A stretch of 64,000 nt of DNA from Halocynthiibacter sp. SDUM655004 (GTDB taxonomy: Bacteria; Pseudomonadota; Alphaproteobacteria; Rhodobacterales; Rhodobacteraceae), in the NCBI RefSeq assembly GCF_026015885.1, contig NZ_JAPDUG010000005.1, forward strand, positions 1-64,000, written 5' to 3'. A program made the translations under genes and the position numbers. The notes below the pieces were generated by a model that searched no databases, was not told the DNA's origin, and saw only the letters and a program-made list of their open reading frames with translations. Of the stretch, positions 34,606 through 45,100 are shown one piece after another; the stretch's first letter is position 1; each line of letters starts with the position of its first letter.

Positions 34606-35168
34606 CACGCAGTCGCCGCCAAGGCGCGCTGGATCGTGCTTCTGTTGACCCCCAGTATTTCCGCCATGCCTGAGACTGTTTCACGTTTCGTCTGGATGGC
34701 CCGTTTGGCGTGTGCGATTTGTGTTGGCGTAAGGGCTGGCGGCCGACCCAGACGCTTGCCGCGCTTCTTTGCGGCTTTTAGCCCCGCTGTGGTCCGCTCT
34801 CTGATGAGGTCACGCTCGAATTCGGCAAGCGCGCCCATGATGTGGAACACCAACCTTCCGCCTGCGGTTGTCGTGTCGATCCCGTCCGTCAAACTGCGGA
34901 ACTCGATGCCACGGTCTCCAAAAAGCTTCAGAAGATGAATCAGGTCCGCAATAGACCGCCCTACCCTGTCCAGCTTCCAGACAACCAAAGTATCGCCTTC
35001 GCCCAACAGATCCATCGCCTCGGAAAAACCTGTCCGGGTCTCTGCCACCGTCGCTCCGCTCTGCGCCTTGTCAGTGACGATGCGACCGCACCCGGCTTCA
35101 GTCAGCGCCTCGATCTGTAGATCAAGGTTCTGTTCGTCTGTAGACACGCGTGCATAGCCGATTTTCAT
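34605..35168 (-). CDS. Serine recombinase (resolvase/invertase)
   Basis: 187 aa, small serine recombinase. Catalytic Ser10 lies in GYARVSTDEQ; conserved arginines are in VVWKLDRVGRS and AEFERDLIRERT; a C-terminal helix-turn-helix (about 145-185) ends in VNRSTIQRAL. It breaks and rejoins DNA at short crossover sites through phosphoserine linkage. The start at 35168 gives the canonical MKIGYARVS; an ATG 15 bases upstream is possible. Its stop overlaps the start of the ABC-3C effector (TGATG), so a recombinase is translationally coupled to a defence module, which is unusual. Repeats at 35188-35275 may be its recombination site. Confidence 0.9.
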   Translation of the reverse strand: MKIGYARVSTDEQNLDLQIEALTEAGCGRIVTDKAQSGATVAETRTGFSEAMDLLGEGDTLVVWKLDRVGRSIADLIHLLKLFGDRGIEFRSLTDGIDTTTAGGRLVFHIMGALAEFERDLIRERTTAGLKAAKKRGKRLGRPPALTPTQIAHAKRAIQTKRETVSGMAEILGVNRSTIQRALAATA

Positions 35169-35187
35169 GACAGCTTTGTGCATCAGG

Positions 35188-35275
35188 TTTTTGCGGCAGT
35201 CCACCTCAAAAGAAATCAATGACTTGGCGGAAGGCAAAAAAGTGCCGCAAAAAGGGTCCTTTTCGCGGCGCTTTT
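35188..35275. promoter_or_regulatory. Candidate recombination site and terminator hairpin
   Basis: TTTTTGCGGCA (35188-35198) is an inverted copy of TGCCGCAAAAA (35243-35253). A second near-perfect inverted repeat, 18 bp arms with 16 matches and a 2-base loop, spans 35238-35275. On the minus strand that hairpin ends in TTTTTT and would terminate transcripts of the 357-aa gene. Placement just upstream of the recombinase fits a res-like site; which role dominates cannot be decided from sequence. Confidence 0.5.
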
Positions 35276-35285
35276 GGAACCAGAC

Positions 35286-36359
35286 CTAGTGTCCACGGCT
35301 TGGCCAGCTAAACCCAAAATGACGGACGTAATACTCATCATGCATGTACTTCAGGTCGTCTTCCCAATCCGAAATCGCATCCTCATATCCGCGTGACTGC
35401 ATCTTTTTGAAATTTTTTGCTAAACCGGCAAGGTGGTAGGCGATTTTTCGCAGTCTCAAGGCGGACTTTGGTTCGCCCCACATTCGAAGCGTTGAAATTC
35501 CATCGATTGGCGGAAGCTGTCCCGAGAAACAGCGATCAAGAATCAACTGTCGTGTTGACGCGGGCAAGCCATTTGTTTTCCCGACGGTATATCCGAGCAC
35601 TTTTAGAAAGCTTTCTTCAGCCCTCTCAAAGTCGCCACCACCATGACCACTTCCAACATCTGTAGAGGGCCATTTAAAGGCTTCCACCTCGGGCAGATTT
35701 CGGATCCTGCGCCGCCACTCCTTTTCGACAGAGATAACAATCAAAAGGTGTTCATCTTTCTTTTGACCCGTCGAATTGGCTGCACGTGATGTATTTGCCT
35801 TCCACAAATTCAGGAGTTGCTCATTATTGGACTTGGACAGGGAAGAGCGAATTCTTTTTCCGCTCGCAACGAGTGATGACATCTCTCGCTTCTGACGAGC
35901 ATTTGCTTGACGCTTCGCGCCTTCTTCTCTGCGCGCTTCGTTTGATTGCCGCTTTTCCAGCTTCGCTTGGGTTTTTTGCTTTTTGGTTTCCCTCTTTTGA
36001 TCGAGATGCCGCTGCTTTCTAGCAGCTGTTTCGATTGTCTTTACCCATGAATGAAAGTGTCGCTGGTAAATTACTTCTATTTCCGCTTGGTGGCGGATGA
36101 CGGTTTGCCCCTTGAAGGTCAGGCCGACCTTGGAATTTGGCCCTTCGTGCGGAGACCCGACCCACATTTCCTCTCGCATGACAGTGAAGAGACGCACAAA
36201 AACCTGGTAAAAAACCGGGTCTACGCCAACACCATGAAGTTCCTGATACGCCTTTCCGACAGCAATCCATTCCTTCGGTTGGTCTGCCAAGCTGTTCAAA
36301 ACGAAAAGCGACAGCTCTCTAAGCGTATCTTGATTAAGTCTAAAACTTGATCTGCTCAC
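35286..36359 (-). CDS. Hypothetical protein downstream of Res, 357 aa
   Basis: Not a named family. Residues 1-110 look like a winged-helix fold, then comes a long Lys/Arg/Gln-rich helix (about 110-165, KQKTQAKLEKRQSNEARR). The C-terminal ~120 residues contain LGYTVGKTNGL...RQLILDRCF...MWGEPKSALRLRKIAYHLA and a WP-type ending; this domain is, from memory, often found beside restriction and defence genes and may serve protein or DNA recognition. It lies 84 bp after the Res gene on the same strand and is closed by a strong hairpin terminator, so it appears to be the last gene of the R-M operon. Confidence 0.55.
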   Translation of the reverse strand: MSRSSFRLNQDTLRELSLFVLNSLADQPKEWIAVGKAYQELHGVGVDPVFYQVFVRLFTVMREEMWVGSPHEGPNSKVGLTFKGQTVIRHQAEIEVIYQRHFHSWVKTIETAARKQRHLDQKRETKKQKTQAKLEKRQSNEARREEGAKRQANARQKREMSSLVASGKRIRSSLSKSNNEQLLNLWKANTSRAANSTGQKKDEHLLIVISVEKEWRRRIRNLPEVEAFKWPSTDVGSGHGGGDFERAEESFLKVLGYTVGKTNGLPASTRQLILDRCFSGQLPPIDGISTLRMWGEPKSALRLRKIAYHLAGLAKNFKKMQSRGYEDAISDWEDDLKYMHDEYYVRHFGFSWPSRGH

Positions 36360-36443
36360 GTGAAACCGCTCTTAAGTAAGCCCGGGGGCAGGTGGGTATT
36401 CTATGTTCAGCTGTGCATCCATGGAGGCCGACGGTTTTTGCGC

Positions 36444-39400
36444 TCAAGCTGGCGGATGATTGGCCTGACCGCGAACAGCGGACATTAGTTCAGAAAAATC
36501 GGACACGACATCATACTTCACGCGGTCATTTGGAACGCTGTTTGCAATCTCCTCAAAGAACTTTCTGGCACACTTGATTTTCTCCCGCTCCAACTCGCGG
36601 AACTTCAGAGACGGCTGTGAACCCTTTGTTTCGGCAACAAAATAGATGTGTTGCACCGATTGCTCTTTGAAAGCTATCGCCCAGTCGGGGTTGTAATCGC
36701 CGACAGGTGTAGGGATGAGAAACCCTTGCGGTAGCTTGGAATAGACGACAATTTCATCGCTTGTGTCCAGGTCTTCGACAAATCTTCGTTCGACCCCAGA
36801 GTCAACTATGGCATAGTCGTAAATGTGGTTGCGCAATTTTCCAACGGCCTGCGTCAAATCAGTGCCACTCTGGGTCGCGGGGAAAATATCGGTGTCGTAT
36901 CTGTCGGCAGTTGCATCATAGGTCAGATGCTCGATGACAGTCGTGGCTTTCTGCTCTTTGATTATGCGTGAGGCTTCGGAGATGAACTGTTCCGGATTGG
37001 CCTGAAATGTCGAGAACTTTGCGGCGCTCATTCCAGTCAAGATTTTCCCAATTGTCCCGCGTGTGAGATCCGCGCCTTCGGCGAGTTTGCCGATAACGTC
37101 ATATGAAACGAGGGAATGGGCGGAACTACTTTCCTCACTGCGTATACCTGATTGTTTAAACGCAGCTCCGGTTCGAATCTGAGCCTCAGTCAGCTCATCC
37201 GAAAGTTTGCCTTCGGTGACGACGTATTGCAGAGGTGAGACAACGAGATCCCGGTCCAAAGCATCGATGCAGCGTCTGACCAGGTCATTGGAGTCAAATT
37301 CGACCTGATAAACTGCCTTCCGGTTGATGCGCTGCCAAAGTTCCTGAAACTCCTTCTTTTCGAAGTTCTTGTTTCGCAGGTTAGGTTTGCCCTTGCGGCC
37401 ATCGCCCATCATGTTCTCAAGCTGGCTTCCGTTGAAGACGGTATCGATGAGCTGCAGGATCTGTTCCTGTTGGCCTGATAGCTCCTCGGGCAACTCGGCT
37501 AGCGTTCCTGCCTCACGCGCGTCATGATAGGCTTGAGTGATGCCATCATTATCATCGATGTAGTCGTTCTTGACGAGATACCGCTCGATGCGTTTGGCCA
37601 TGTCCCTGGACACAGTGGTTTCACTCCCGTTGACCGTGATCGACTTGCCCTCAAAGTATTCCGCGTTGGCCTGGCGTGGCCGCTCCGACAGATTTTCGGC
37701 GATTTCTTTCTGAAGACCGCCAACAAAGTCTTTATAGCTTTCACTGGCCACCACGGTCAGGACGTTGATGTCATGTACGGTCGCTGCATGATCCATGCGG
37801 TCCCCGTTCTTATTGACAGAAATGCGCAGCCCCCGGCCAACTTCCTGACGGCGAGAGATGGTGTTGTCGCTGTGCTTGAGCATGCACATCACAAAGACAT
37901 TCGGGTTGTCCCAGCCCTCGCGCAACGCGGAGTGGGAGAAGATGAACCGCGTCGGCTCCTCGAAAGAAAGCAGCCGCTCCTTGTCCTTTAGGATCAGATC
38001 GTAGGCCGAAACGTCATTCGTTTGTCCCGCTAGTTCTCCTCGAGCTACAACTTGCGGGTCGACTTGCCGCCCTTTCTTGTCGATCGAGAAATAGCCGTTG
38101 TGGGTTGCTCCGACGTCGATGCTGTCCAGATGCTTTCGGTAGGCCTCATCTTCCAAGGGCAACTCGCCGAGATATTCGGCTTTCAGCGCTTCGTATTCCA
38201 CTTCGAAGACACGGGCATATTCGCCTTTTTCATCGTCAGCGTCATAGTCCCGATACTTTGCAACCTCGTCGATGAAGAACAGGGACAGCACTTTGATACC
38301 CTTGGCGAACAGCTGCTTTTCACGCTCCAGATGGGCCGCGATGGTCTCGCGGATCTGAATGCGGCGGATGTCACGTTCGGTGATGTCGCCGCTGGCTTCA
38401 CCGGCCCTCAGAACCTCCCCGTTTGTGAAATGGACCTCATCCACACGAGCGTCGATGTCGGAGACGACAAAGTCCCGATATTGATCGAGCCCCTTGGACA
38501 GATCAAACAGGTTACGACCCTTCTCGACCTTCCGCAGCACCCGCTTGATGCCCGAGTTGGTCCTCACCTCCATCTCGACCCGCGCAACGGGGTCGCTTTT
38601 GGAGATCTGAATGCCCTCAAGGTACAGATACGCATTCGTGCCCGTCAGACCCTTGGCCTGAATGCCGCGCACTTCGATCTTCTTGACCAGCTTCTGGCTG
38701 AACGCATCGACCGCATCCAGACGATGCACCTTGTTGTGGATCGTCTTATGGGTCGCGGAATAGCGCAGGATGAACAGCGGGTTGAACTTGGGCAGGGCGT
38801 TCTGGGTTGCCGTGCCTTCCATCTTTTGCGGCTCGTCGAGGATCAGGATGGGGCGGTTCTTGGCGATCACGTCGATTGGCTTGCGGGACTGGAAATCATC
38901 CAGCTCTTCATAGATCCGCCGGTTGTCAGCGCCGCTCGCATTGAACGCCTGCACGTTGATTACCATCACGTTGATGCCCGCGTCCGAGGAAAAGCTTTCC
39001 AGCTCATGCAACCGCTTGGAATTGTAGATGAAGAACCGCGCCTTCTTGCCGTAGCTTTCAACGAAATGCTCTGCCGTCATCTCCAGCGACTTGGCCACGC
39101 CTTCGCGGATCGCGATCGACGGGACCATGATGATGAACTTGGACCAGCCATAGCGCTTGTTCATCTCGAAGATGGATTTGATGTAGCAATAGGTTTTGCC
39201 CGTGCCGGTCTCCATCTCGATGTCGAGGTTGATGGCCGCGCCGGGTTTATAGCTTCCCTTCTTGGGCTTGCCCTTGTCATCAACGAAGGTGCTGAGGCTC
39301 TCGGACAAAGGCAGGTTCTGGCGTTGCTGCACCTTGCGGATGTTTTCAAGAACAGAGACGGCTGGGTGGATGCCAGCGTTACTGAACCCGTCTTCGTCCG

Positions 39401-39533
39401 CCCGCATCTGCGCGCGGCGGCCCGGGTCGATACGGTAGATTTGGCCGGATGTGTTGGGCTGGCCCTCGAAACAATCGACCACGGCCTCGACCGCCGCTGT
39501 TTGGTAGTCTTGCGACTTGAACTTGATCTTCAT
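36444..39533 (-). CDS. Type III restriction enzyme Res-like subunit
   Basis: 1029 aa. Superfamily 2 helicase motifs are present: Walker A METGTGKT (107-114), DEPQ (about 233-236) in the DEAD-box position, RYSATHK (motif III) and [10 protein letters not shown] (motif VI). The C-terminal nuclease has the PD-(D/E)xK pattern: Pro-Asp in [10 protein letters not shown] (about 949-950) and ETK (about 968-970). Type III Res cleaves DNA after ATP-driven long-range communication between methylation sites and acts with Mod, which lies four bases upstream. All residues needed for activity seem intact. A 508-codon frame on the opposite strand is a shadow of this gene. Confidence 0.9.
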   Translation of the reverse strand: MKIKFKSQDYQTAAVEAVVDCFEGQPNTSGQIYRIDPGRRAQMRADEDGFSNAGIHPAVSVLENIRKVQQRQNLPLSESLSTFVDDKGKPKKGSYKPGAAINLDIEMETGTGKTYCYIKSIFEMNKRYGWSKFIIMVPSIAIREGVAKSLEMTAEHFVESYGKKARFFIYNSKRLHELESFSSDAGINVMVINVQAFNASGADNRRIYEELDDFQSRKPIDVIAKNRPILILDEPQKMEGTATQNALPKFNPLFILRYSATHKTIHNKVHRLDAVDAFSQKLVKKIEVRGIQAKGLTGTNAYLYLEGIQISKSDPVARVEMEVRTNSGIKRVLRKVEKGRNLFDLSKGLDQYRDFVVSDIDARVDEVHFTNGEVLRAGEASGDITERDIRRIQIRETIAAHLEREKQLFAKGIKVLSLFFIDEVAKYRDYDADDEKGEYARVFEVEYEALKAEYLGELPLEDEAYRKHLDSIDVGATHNGYFSIDKKGRQVDPQVVARGELAGQTNDVSAYDLILKDKERLLSFEEPTRFIFSHSALREGWDNPNVFVMCMLKHSDNTISRRQEVGRGLRISVNKNGDRMDHAATVHDINVLTVVASESYKDFVGGLQKEIAENLSERPRQANAEYFEGKSITVNGSETTVSRDMAKRIERYLVKNDYIDDNDGITQAYHDAREAGTLAELPEELSGQQEQILQLIDTVFNGSQLENMMGDGRKGKPNLRNKNFEKKEFQELWQRINRKAVYQVEFDSNDLVRRCIDALDRDLVVSPLQYVVTEGKLSDELTEAQIRTGAAFKQSGIRSEESSSAHSLVSYDVIGKLAEGADLTRGTIGKILTGMSAAKFSTFQANPEQFISEASRIIKEQKATTVIEHLTYDATADRYDTDIFPATQSGTDLTQAVGKLRNHIYDYAIVDSGVERRFVEDLDTSDEIVVYSKLPQGFLIPTPVGDYNPDWAIAFKEQSVQHIYFVAETKGSQPSLKFRELEREKIKCARKFFEEIANSVPNDRVKYDVVSDFSELMSAVRGQANHPPA

Positions 39534-39537
39534 GGGG

Positions 39538-41427
39538 TCAAATCGCCTTCACTTCGGTCTCGGGCGACATGGCTTTGAAAATCTGGCGCACGTTGATCTT
39601 GGTCTGGTCGTCGGCAAAACCTGTGTCCTTGAACACGATCCGCATGGGGGCGTGGCCTGCCAGCTCTTTGACCAAATCTTCGGAGATGCCATCGTCGAAA
39701 CAGGCCATCAGGGCAGTGTCGTCGACGAAGAAGACGGTTTTGCCCTGCACGGTCTCGCGGCGGATGGGCAGGGTCAGGTCAACGCCCCAGTCGAGCAGGA
39801 CTTGGAACAACAGATCCTCGGCCGTGCGGTCGGGTTTGACGTTGTCCACGCGGGACAGCAGGTCCGCCTGAGAGGTCTGATCCGGCGTGTAGAACACATC
39901 GGCCATGTTGGAGCTGTCGATCTTAAGCACGCGGAAGCCGACATCCTTGTTCCAATCGGGGTGACACTCCCCTTCGAGGATTTTCTGACCTGCCCGGCGG
40001 ATGCGCTCTTTCGTCAACTCGGCAATTGAATGAAACCCCTGCGCATGAGCTTCGGAACCGTCCGCGATTTCCTCAGGGATTTGAACGGTAACAAATGGCC
40101 TGTTGCCGCCATCTTCGGAGTTCAGCTTTGCGACAGCATGAGCCGTTGTGCCGGAGCCAGCAAAGAAGTCGACAACTATATCATCAGGGTTGGGCGCTCC
40201 TTGCTCCAAGAGTGCCTGAATTAAGCTAACAGGTTTTGGAAAATCAAAGAACTTGTTGCCAAATAGATCCCGGACTTCTCGGGACCCATTGAGAGTGAAA
40301 CCGACCTCAGTTGAGAGGACAGACGAAAACCCAGTGAACTCATTGTTGAGCTCCGATTTGAATTTCTTCTCTCTTGGACGGCCGTCGTCCTTCTTTGGAA
40401 AAACAATTCGTTCTTCCTCAATTTTCTGCTTCATAGTCTCTTTAGAGTATCGCCAACCACTGTCAGGAGGGCACATAAAATCTCTGCCGGTCTCAGGATC
40501 TGTGATGGCGTAGTGCAAATTTGGACGTTGCTGAGCATTTGCAAGGCCGAGGATACTGTTGCTCATCCAAGGCCCACGCTCGTCTTCGTCGGGGTTGGTG
40601 TATTTTGCTGCGTCGATCGCTTTTCCTCGCAGGGAAAACTCTGAAATGCTGCGGGCATAAACAACGATGTACTCATGGTCGCTAGAGGAGTTCGTTTTGT
40701 TTCGACTGTCGATAATCTGGCGGGACTTCCAAATTAGAGACGTGACGAAGTTATCAGCGCCAAACACCTCGTCACAAACTTTGCGAAGGTTTACCATCTC
40801 AACATCGTTGATGCTGATGAAGACTGCCCCGTCTCCACTCAGGAGATCACGAGCCCGAACTAGTCGAGAAAAAATGAACGATATCCAATCTGAGTGGAAA
40901 CGTCCGTTTGCGATTGTATTCGCAACCATTCGATTGCCTTCGTCATCCCTTTGATTCGACCGCTCCAGAAATTCTGCCGAACTCTCCGCGAAATCATCGT
41001 CGTAAACAAAGTCATGCCCCGTGTTATACGGTGGGTCGATGTAGATCATCTTGACCTTGCCCAGATAGGTCTCTTGCAGCAGCTTCAGCGCCTCAAGGTT
41101 GTCGCCTTCGATGAACAGGTTCTGGGTGGTGTCGAAATCCACGCTTTCCTCCCGCGCGGGGCGCAGGGTTTTGGCGATGGGGGCGTTGGCGGTGATCAGC
41201 GCCTCGCGCTTGCCTGGCCAGTTCAGGTGATAGCGTTCCTGCGGCCCCTTGACGATGCTGTCCGATAGTTCCTGACGCAGCTGGTCAAAATCCACCGCCA
41301 ATCGCAGCTTGCCATTCTCATCCGCCGCCTCGGTCACGCAGCCGGGGAAGAGCGCACGGATCTTGGCGATATTGTCCTGCGTCAGGTCAGGGCTATGCAT
41401 CTTCAGCTTGTCAATCTCGTCACTCAT
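39538..41427 (-). CDS. Type III modification DNA methyltransferase (Mod-like)
   Basis: 629 aa, beta-class N6-adenine or N4-cytosine methyltransferase: the catalytic DPPYNTG (131-137) precedes the AdoMet motif FFAGSGTT (about 420-427), the order of type III Mod. The region between them (about 200-400) is the target-recognition part and sets the sequence specificity, which cannot be predicted here. Mod marks host DNA and forms the complex with Res. It is 4 bp upstream of res and 14 bp downstream of the DUF4391 gene. The N-terminal ~95 residues are a helical domain typical of these proteins. Confidence 0.9.
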   Translation of the reverse strand: MSDEIDKLKMHSPDLTQDNIAKIRALFPGCVTEAADENGKLRLAVDFDQLRQELSDSIVKGPQERYHLNWPGKREALITANAPIAKTLRPAREESVDFDTTQNLFIEGDNLEALKLLQETYLGKVKMIYIDPPYNTGHDFVYDDDFAESSAEFLERSNQRDDEGNRMVANTIANGRFHSDWISFIFSRLVRARDLLSGDGAVFISINDVEMVNLRKVCDEVFGADNFVTSLIWKSRQIIDSRNKTNSSSDHEYIVVYARSISEFSLRGKAIDAAKYTNPDEDERGPWMSNSILGLANAQQRPNLHYAITDPETGRDFMCPPDSGWRYSKETMKQKIEEERIVFPKKDDGRPREKKFKSELNNEFTGFSSVLSTEVGFTLNGSREVRDLFGNKFFDFPKPVSLIQALLEQGAPNPDDIVVDFFAGSGTTAHAVAKLNSEDGGNRPFVTVQIPEEIADGSEAHAQGFHSIAELTKERIRRAGQKILEGECHPDWNKDVGFRVLKIDSSNMADVFYTPDQTSQADLLSRVDNVKPDRTAEDLLFQVLLDWGVDLTLPIRRETVQGKTVFFVDDTALMACFDDGISEDLVKELAGHAPMRIVFKDTGFADDQTKINVRQIFKAMSPETEVKAI

Positions 41428-41441
41428 GGTCTTCCCTCTGC

Positions 41442-42110
41442 CTATTCCGGCTTTTTCAGATGCTCTAAGTCCGCCTGCGCCTCACGCAGCTGACCGTGCA
41501 GTGTCATTCTGATGTTGAATTGCGTCTCGCGTTTCAACTTGGATTTTAGCTGGCTGATCTCACGCTCTTTGGTCTTGAGGGCGTGCGTTCGGTCCATCCG
41601 CGCGCTCAAGGATTCCGCCGTTTGTGGCACAATCGGCATGAGCGCCGTCAGGATCTGTTCATAAAGCACGCTCAGGTTTAGCGCCACTGGCAATGCGCTG
41701 CGCGGCGTGTCCGCTGACAACCAGTCTGATCGAAGGTGGTCGGAAAGCACCCACTTATCCGCTTCCGCCGCTGACGGGCGTTTGTGGGCCGCCGCGATTT
41801 GGATTTGGCCGTCCTGTTCCAGCTCGAACAGGATCGGGAAGGGGATGGCGCGGTCGATGGCCTTCAGCACGTCGTCGTGCACCGCGCCCGATTTGAGCGT
41901 GACGCGGAACACCTGAATTTCTGGCACAGATTTGGTGGCAGGCAGATTGATCGTCTCGGGGGCCAGTTTGGCCCGCCATGTGATTTGGTCGACTTGCGCG
42001 ACGAATTTGTCCTTGAGCGCGGTGCTGGCCCGCACGCGGTCATATATCCGCGTCTTGGGCACAACGCGTTTCAGAAGCGTGGCTTTGGGATAGTCGAAGA
42101 GCGCCGTCAT
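41442..42110 (-). CDS. DUF4391 protein
   Basis: 222 aa. Family-like features are the start FDYPKATLLKRVVPKTRIYD, the central EIQVFRVTLKSG and the LFELEQDGQIQIAAAHKR strand pair, and a C-terminal coiled coil (about 165-220). DUF4391 proteins are found with this SNF2 helicase, Mod and Res in a recurrent four-gene set; their job is unknown and a bridging role is possible. Its ATG overlaps the helicase stop by four bases, so it is translationally coupled. Confidence 0.85.
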   Translation of the reverse strand: MTALFDYPKATLLKRVVPKTRIYDRVRASTALKDKFVAQVDQITWRAKLAPETINLPATKSVPEIQVFRVTLKSGAVHDDVLKAIDRAIPFPILFELEQDGQIQIAAAHKRPSAAEADKWVLSDHLRSDWLSADTPRSALPVALNLSVLYEQILTALMPIVPQTAESLSARMDRTHALKTKEREISQLKSKLKRETQFNIRMTLHGQLREAQADLEHLKKPE

Positions 42111-45100
42111 GCGGGATCTCGCACGACGATGAAGGCCAGAAGCTCAAAATCATCTAGCCCTGCGATGGTGTGGGTCAGAGCCGTGGTGTGCCCGCCCGAA
42201 AACAGGCTATCGAGGTCGCGTTCTTCCTTCACCTCGATCATTGATTTGATCGCGTCTCTGAGTAGTTCGGAATACTTGCCCATCTCGCGCCCGTCGCGGG
42301 TTTCAGTGTTAAAGGCGTCACAAAGGGTCTTGAGCGGTTTATCCAGCCCCTTGCAGCTTGCGCGGATCAGGTCGAGCAGGCGTTTTACCTCGGTATGGTC
42401 GGCAATGACGTTTGCGTCGTTGTCGAGATAGACCAGATAGTAGGGGTGCAGCCGGTTCTGTTGGTTGACGTTCACATCGGGGTGGATGTTGCGCAGGGCA
42501 AAGATCACACCGGGCTGCAGCCCCTTGGCGGGGTTGGATGGGACGATGGCGTGCAGGCCTTTGGGCTGGCCGGATAGGTCGCCATGTTCCTTGGTGTAGT
42601 TGAGCAGGTCCATGCGGAAGTCGTTCAGGCCAAGATCCGTGATTGAGACACCCGTCTTGACATCTTCCAGCTCGATCACCTCGTCCTGAAGGCGTTGTAG
42701 CTGGTCCTTGCGATAGGCGGTATCGCTGCTTTTGGCCGTCAATACGTTGTCTTCGCCGGTGCCTGCGAGGTCAACAATGTGCATCCGATTTTCGACACGT
42801 TCCTTGAGGTTGATGTACTCGTCGAGCGAGATGTCCGGCCAGTAGTTCACCAGCTGAATGGCTGAGTTGGGTGAACCAATCCGGTCGACCCGGCCAAACC
42901 TCTGGACGATGCGAACTGGGTTCCAGTGGATGTCGTAATTGATCAGGTAGTCGCAATCCTGCAGGTTTTGTCCTTCGGAGATGCAATCGGTGCCAATCAG
43001 AATGTCCAGCTGTTCTGGCACTTCCGGCATTATCAGCGCCTTCTCTTTCGCCTTGGGGGCGAAGAGCGTCAGAACAGACTGGAAGTCGTAGTGAGGCTTC
43101 AAGGTCGTTTTAGGGTTGCCCGAGCCCGTGACGATACCCGTTTCAGAATCCATCGCAGCCTTCAGGGCTGGCGCGACATGTCGATAAAGGTATTCCGCCG
43201 TATCTGCGTAGGCTGTGAAGATCAGAACCTTGCGATTGCCAGGGTTCAAAGGGACGGCCATCTTCTGCTTGATGACGTCAATCAGGTGCTGAAGTTTGGC
43301 GTCCTCTTCGACGCCAACCTTTTCCATCTCGGTCAATAAGCCTTGGATGATCTCGCGGTCGCCGCCCAAGTCGGCCTTCCATGTAGGAATGTCCATATCA
43401 GCAAGGTCGATCTGGATCTTCTTGCCGATGGTGAATTCGCCAAGTCCCGACAGATCATCATCGTCCGTTTCCAAGTTGTCCATATCATTGAAAACGTCTT
43501 CAATCCTGCCGTTGCCACCACTCGCCTCGAAGCGATCGATGGCATGCAGCATAGTGGCGATGTTTCGGTCGAGCGCACCCAGTGTAAGTCGGAATGCCTC
43601 GACTGAGCTTTCAAGGCGTTTCAGGAGGTTCGTCGTCATCAGCGCTTGTAGGCTTCGCTCTCGGTCGGCCTGGCGCAACGTTCCTTTGGAGCCCTCCGTC
43701 TTGGTGTCGTAGAGCTCTTCGTATTTTGTGAGGCGGCTAGGTTGGATGTAGTTCACCGGTGCGTAGACGGCCATTTTGAGCAGTGACAAATCGCTATAAA
43801 TCTCGTCAAACCCCACAACGTCTTCGCGGAACGTGATCGGCAGGTGATGGGAAATCGGCTTCTTACGTTCTGGAAACGGGCCAATGTCGGCAGTATCGTA
43901 GAACTGTTCGATGTGCTTCCGAGAACGCGCAATCGTCACTGAGTCCAGCAGCTCAAAGAAATCTAGATCCAGCGCTCTGAGAATGGATTGTGCTGTGCGT
44001 TCCGCTGGAGGAAGCTCAGCCCAAGTGTTGAAGGCCGTCTGGGCCTTACGGAAAATCTCTTCAACACTGGATTTGGTTTTGAGGTTGCGGCTCAACGTGT
44101 CCGAGTGGCCTTCATATGCCAGTGCAAGCTGGTTGCGAAGGTCAGTGAACCTGTTGTTCACCGGGGTCGCGGAAAGCATCAGGACTTTCGTCTTCACACC
44201 GGCCCTGATGACCTTATTCATCAGCTTTTGATATCGTGTTTCCCGGTCTTTGTAGACGTCGTTATTCCGAAAATTATGTGATTCATCAATTACAATGAGA
44301 TCATAGTTGCCCCAATTCACCCTATCCAGCGGTATGCCCAAGGACTCACCCGACGTTCTCGACAGGTCAGTGTGACAAAGCACGTCGTAGTTGAAGCGAT
44401 CAGCCGCGAACAGGTTCGTTTTTAGATTCGTGTTGTAGTTGCGCCAATTGTCGGCGAGCTTTTTGGGGCAAAGAACCAGAACAGATTTGTTCCGCAGTTC
44501 ATAATACTTGACTACCGCGAGCGCGGTGAAAGTTTTTCCCAAGCCGACACTGTCTGCGAGGATGCAGCCATTGTACGTCTCCAGCTTATTGATGACCCCC
44601 GTAGCTGCGTCTCTTTGGTAGTTGAACAACTTGTTCCAAACGAGGCTATCCAGATATCCCGTTTGGTCATTGGGCAGCACATCGTCATCAACCTCTTCCA
44701 GGAATTCCTTGAAGAGGTTGTACAGGATCAGGAAGTAAATTCTCTGCGGTGAATTCTCTTGGTACACGGCCTCAATGTGTTGAAGCACCTGTTCTGTCAC
44801 ATCTTGGACGTTAGCAGGATTGGCCCAAACCTGATCAAACAGGGAAAGATATGTCTTTGCAGACAGGTCGTCTTCGAAAGCATGGGTGAAGTTCGACACA
44901 GCGTTGCCTGGCTGGTAGCCCAAGTCGACCGCTGAAAACCCGCTGATTGGCGAAAAAACTCGGTTACCTTTTCGTGCTTCGATATGCGCAAACTGCTGCA
45001 TAGGCGCATCTGTTGCGTTAGATTTGAAGGTGGCTTTTTTCCGGATCCAATCTGCGCATTGTCGTGCAATGGCTTTTTGGGTCAACTTATTGCGAAGATG

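Noticed and set aside
38052-39578. 508-codon open frame on the plus strand
   Set aside because: It lies entirely opposite the Res and start of Mod genes, whose helicase and nuclease motifs are unambiguous. Its composition (His/Asp/Leu-rich) is that of an antisense shadow.
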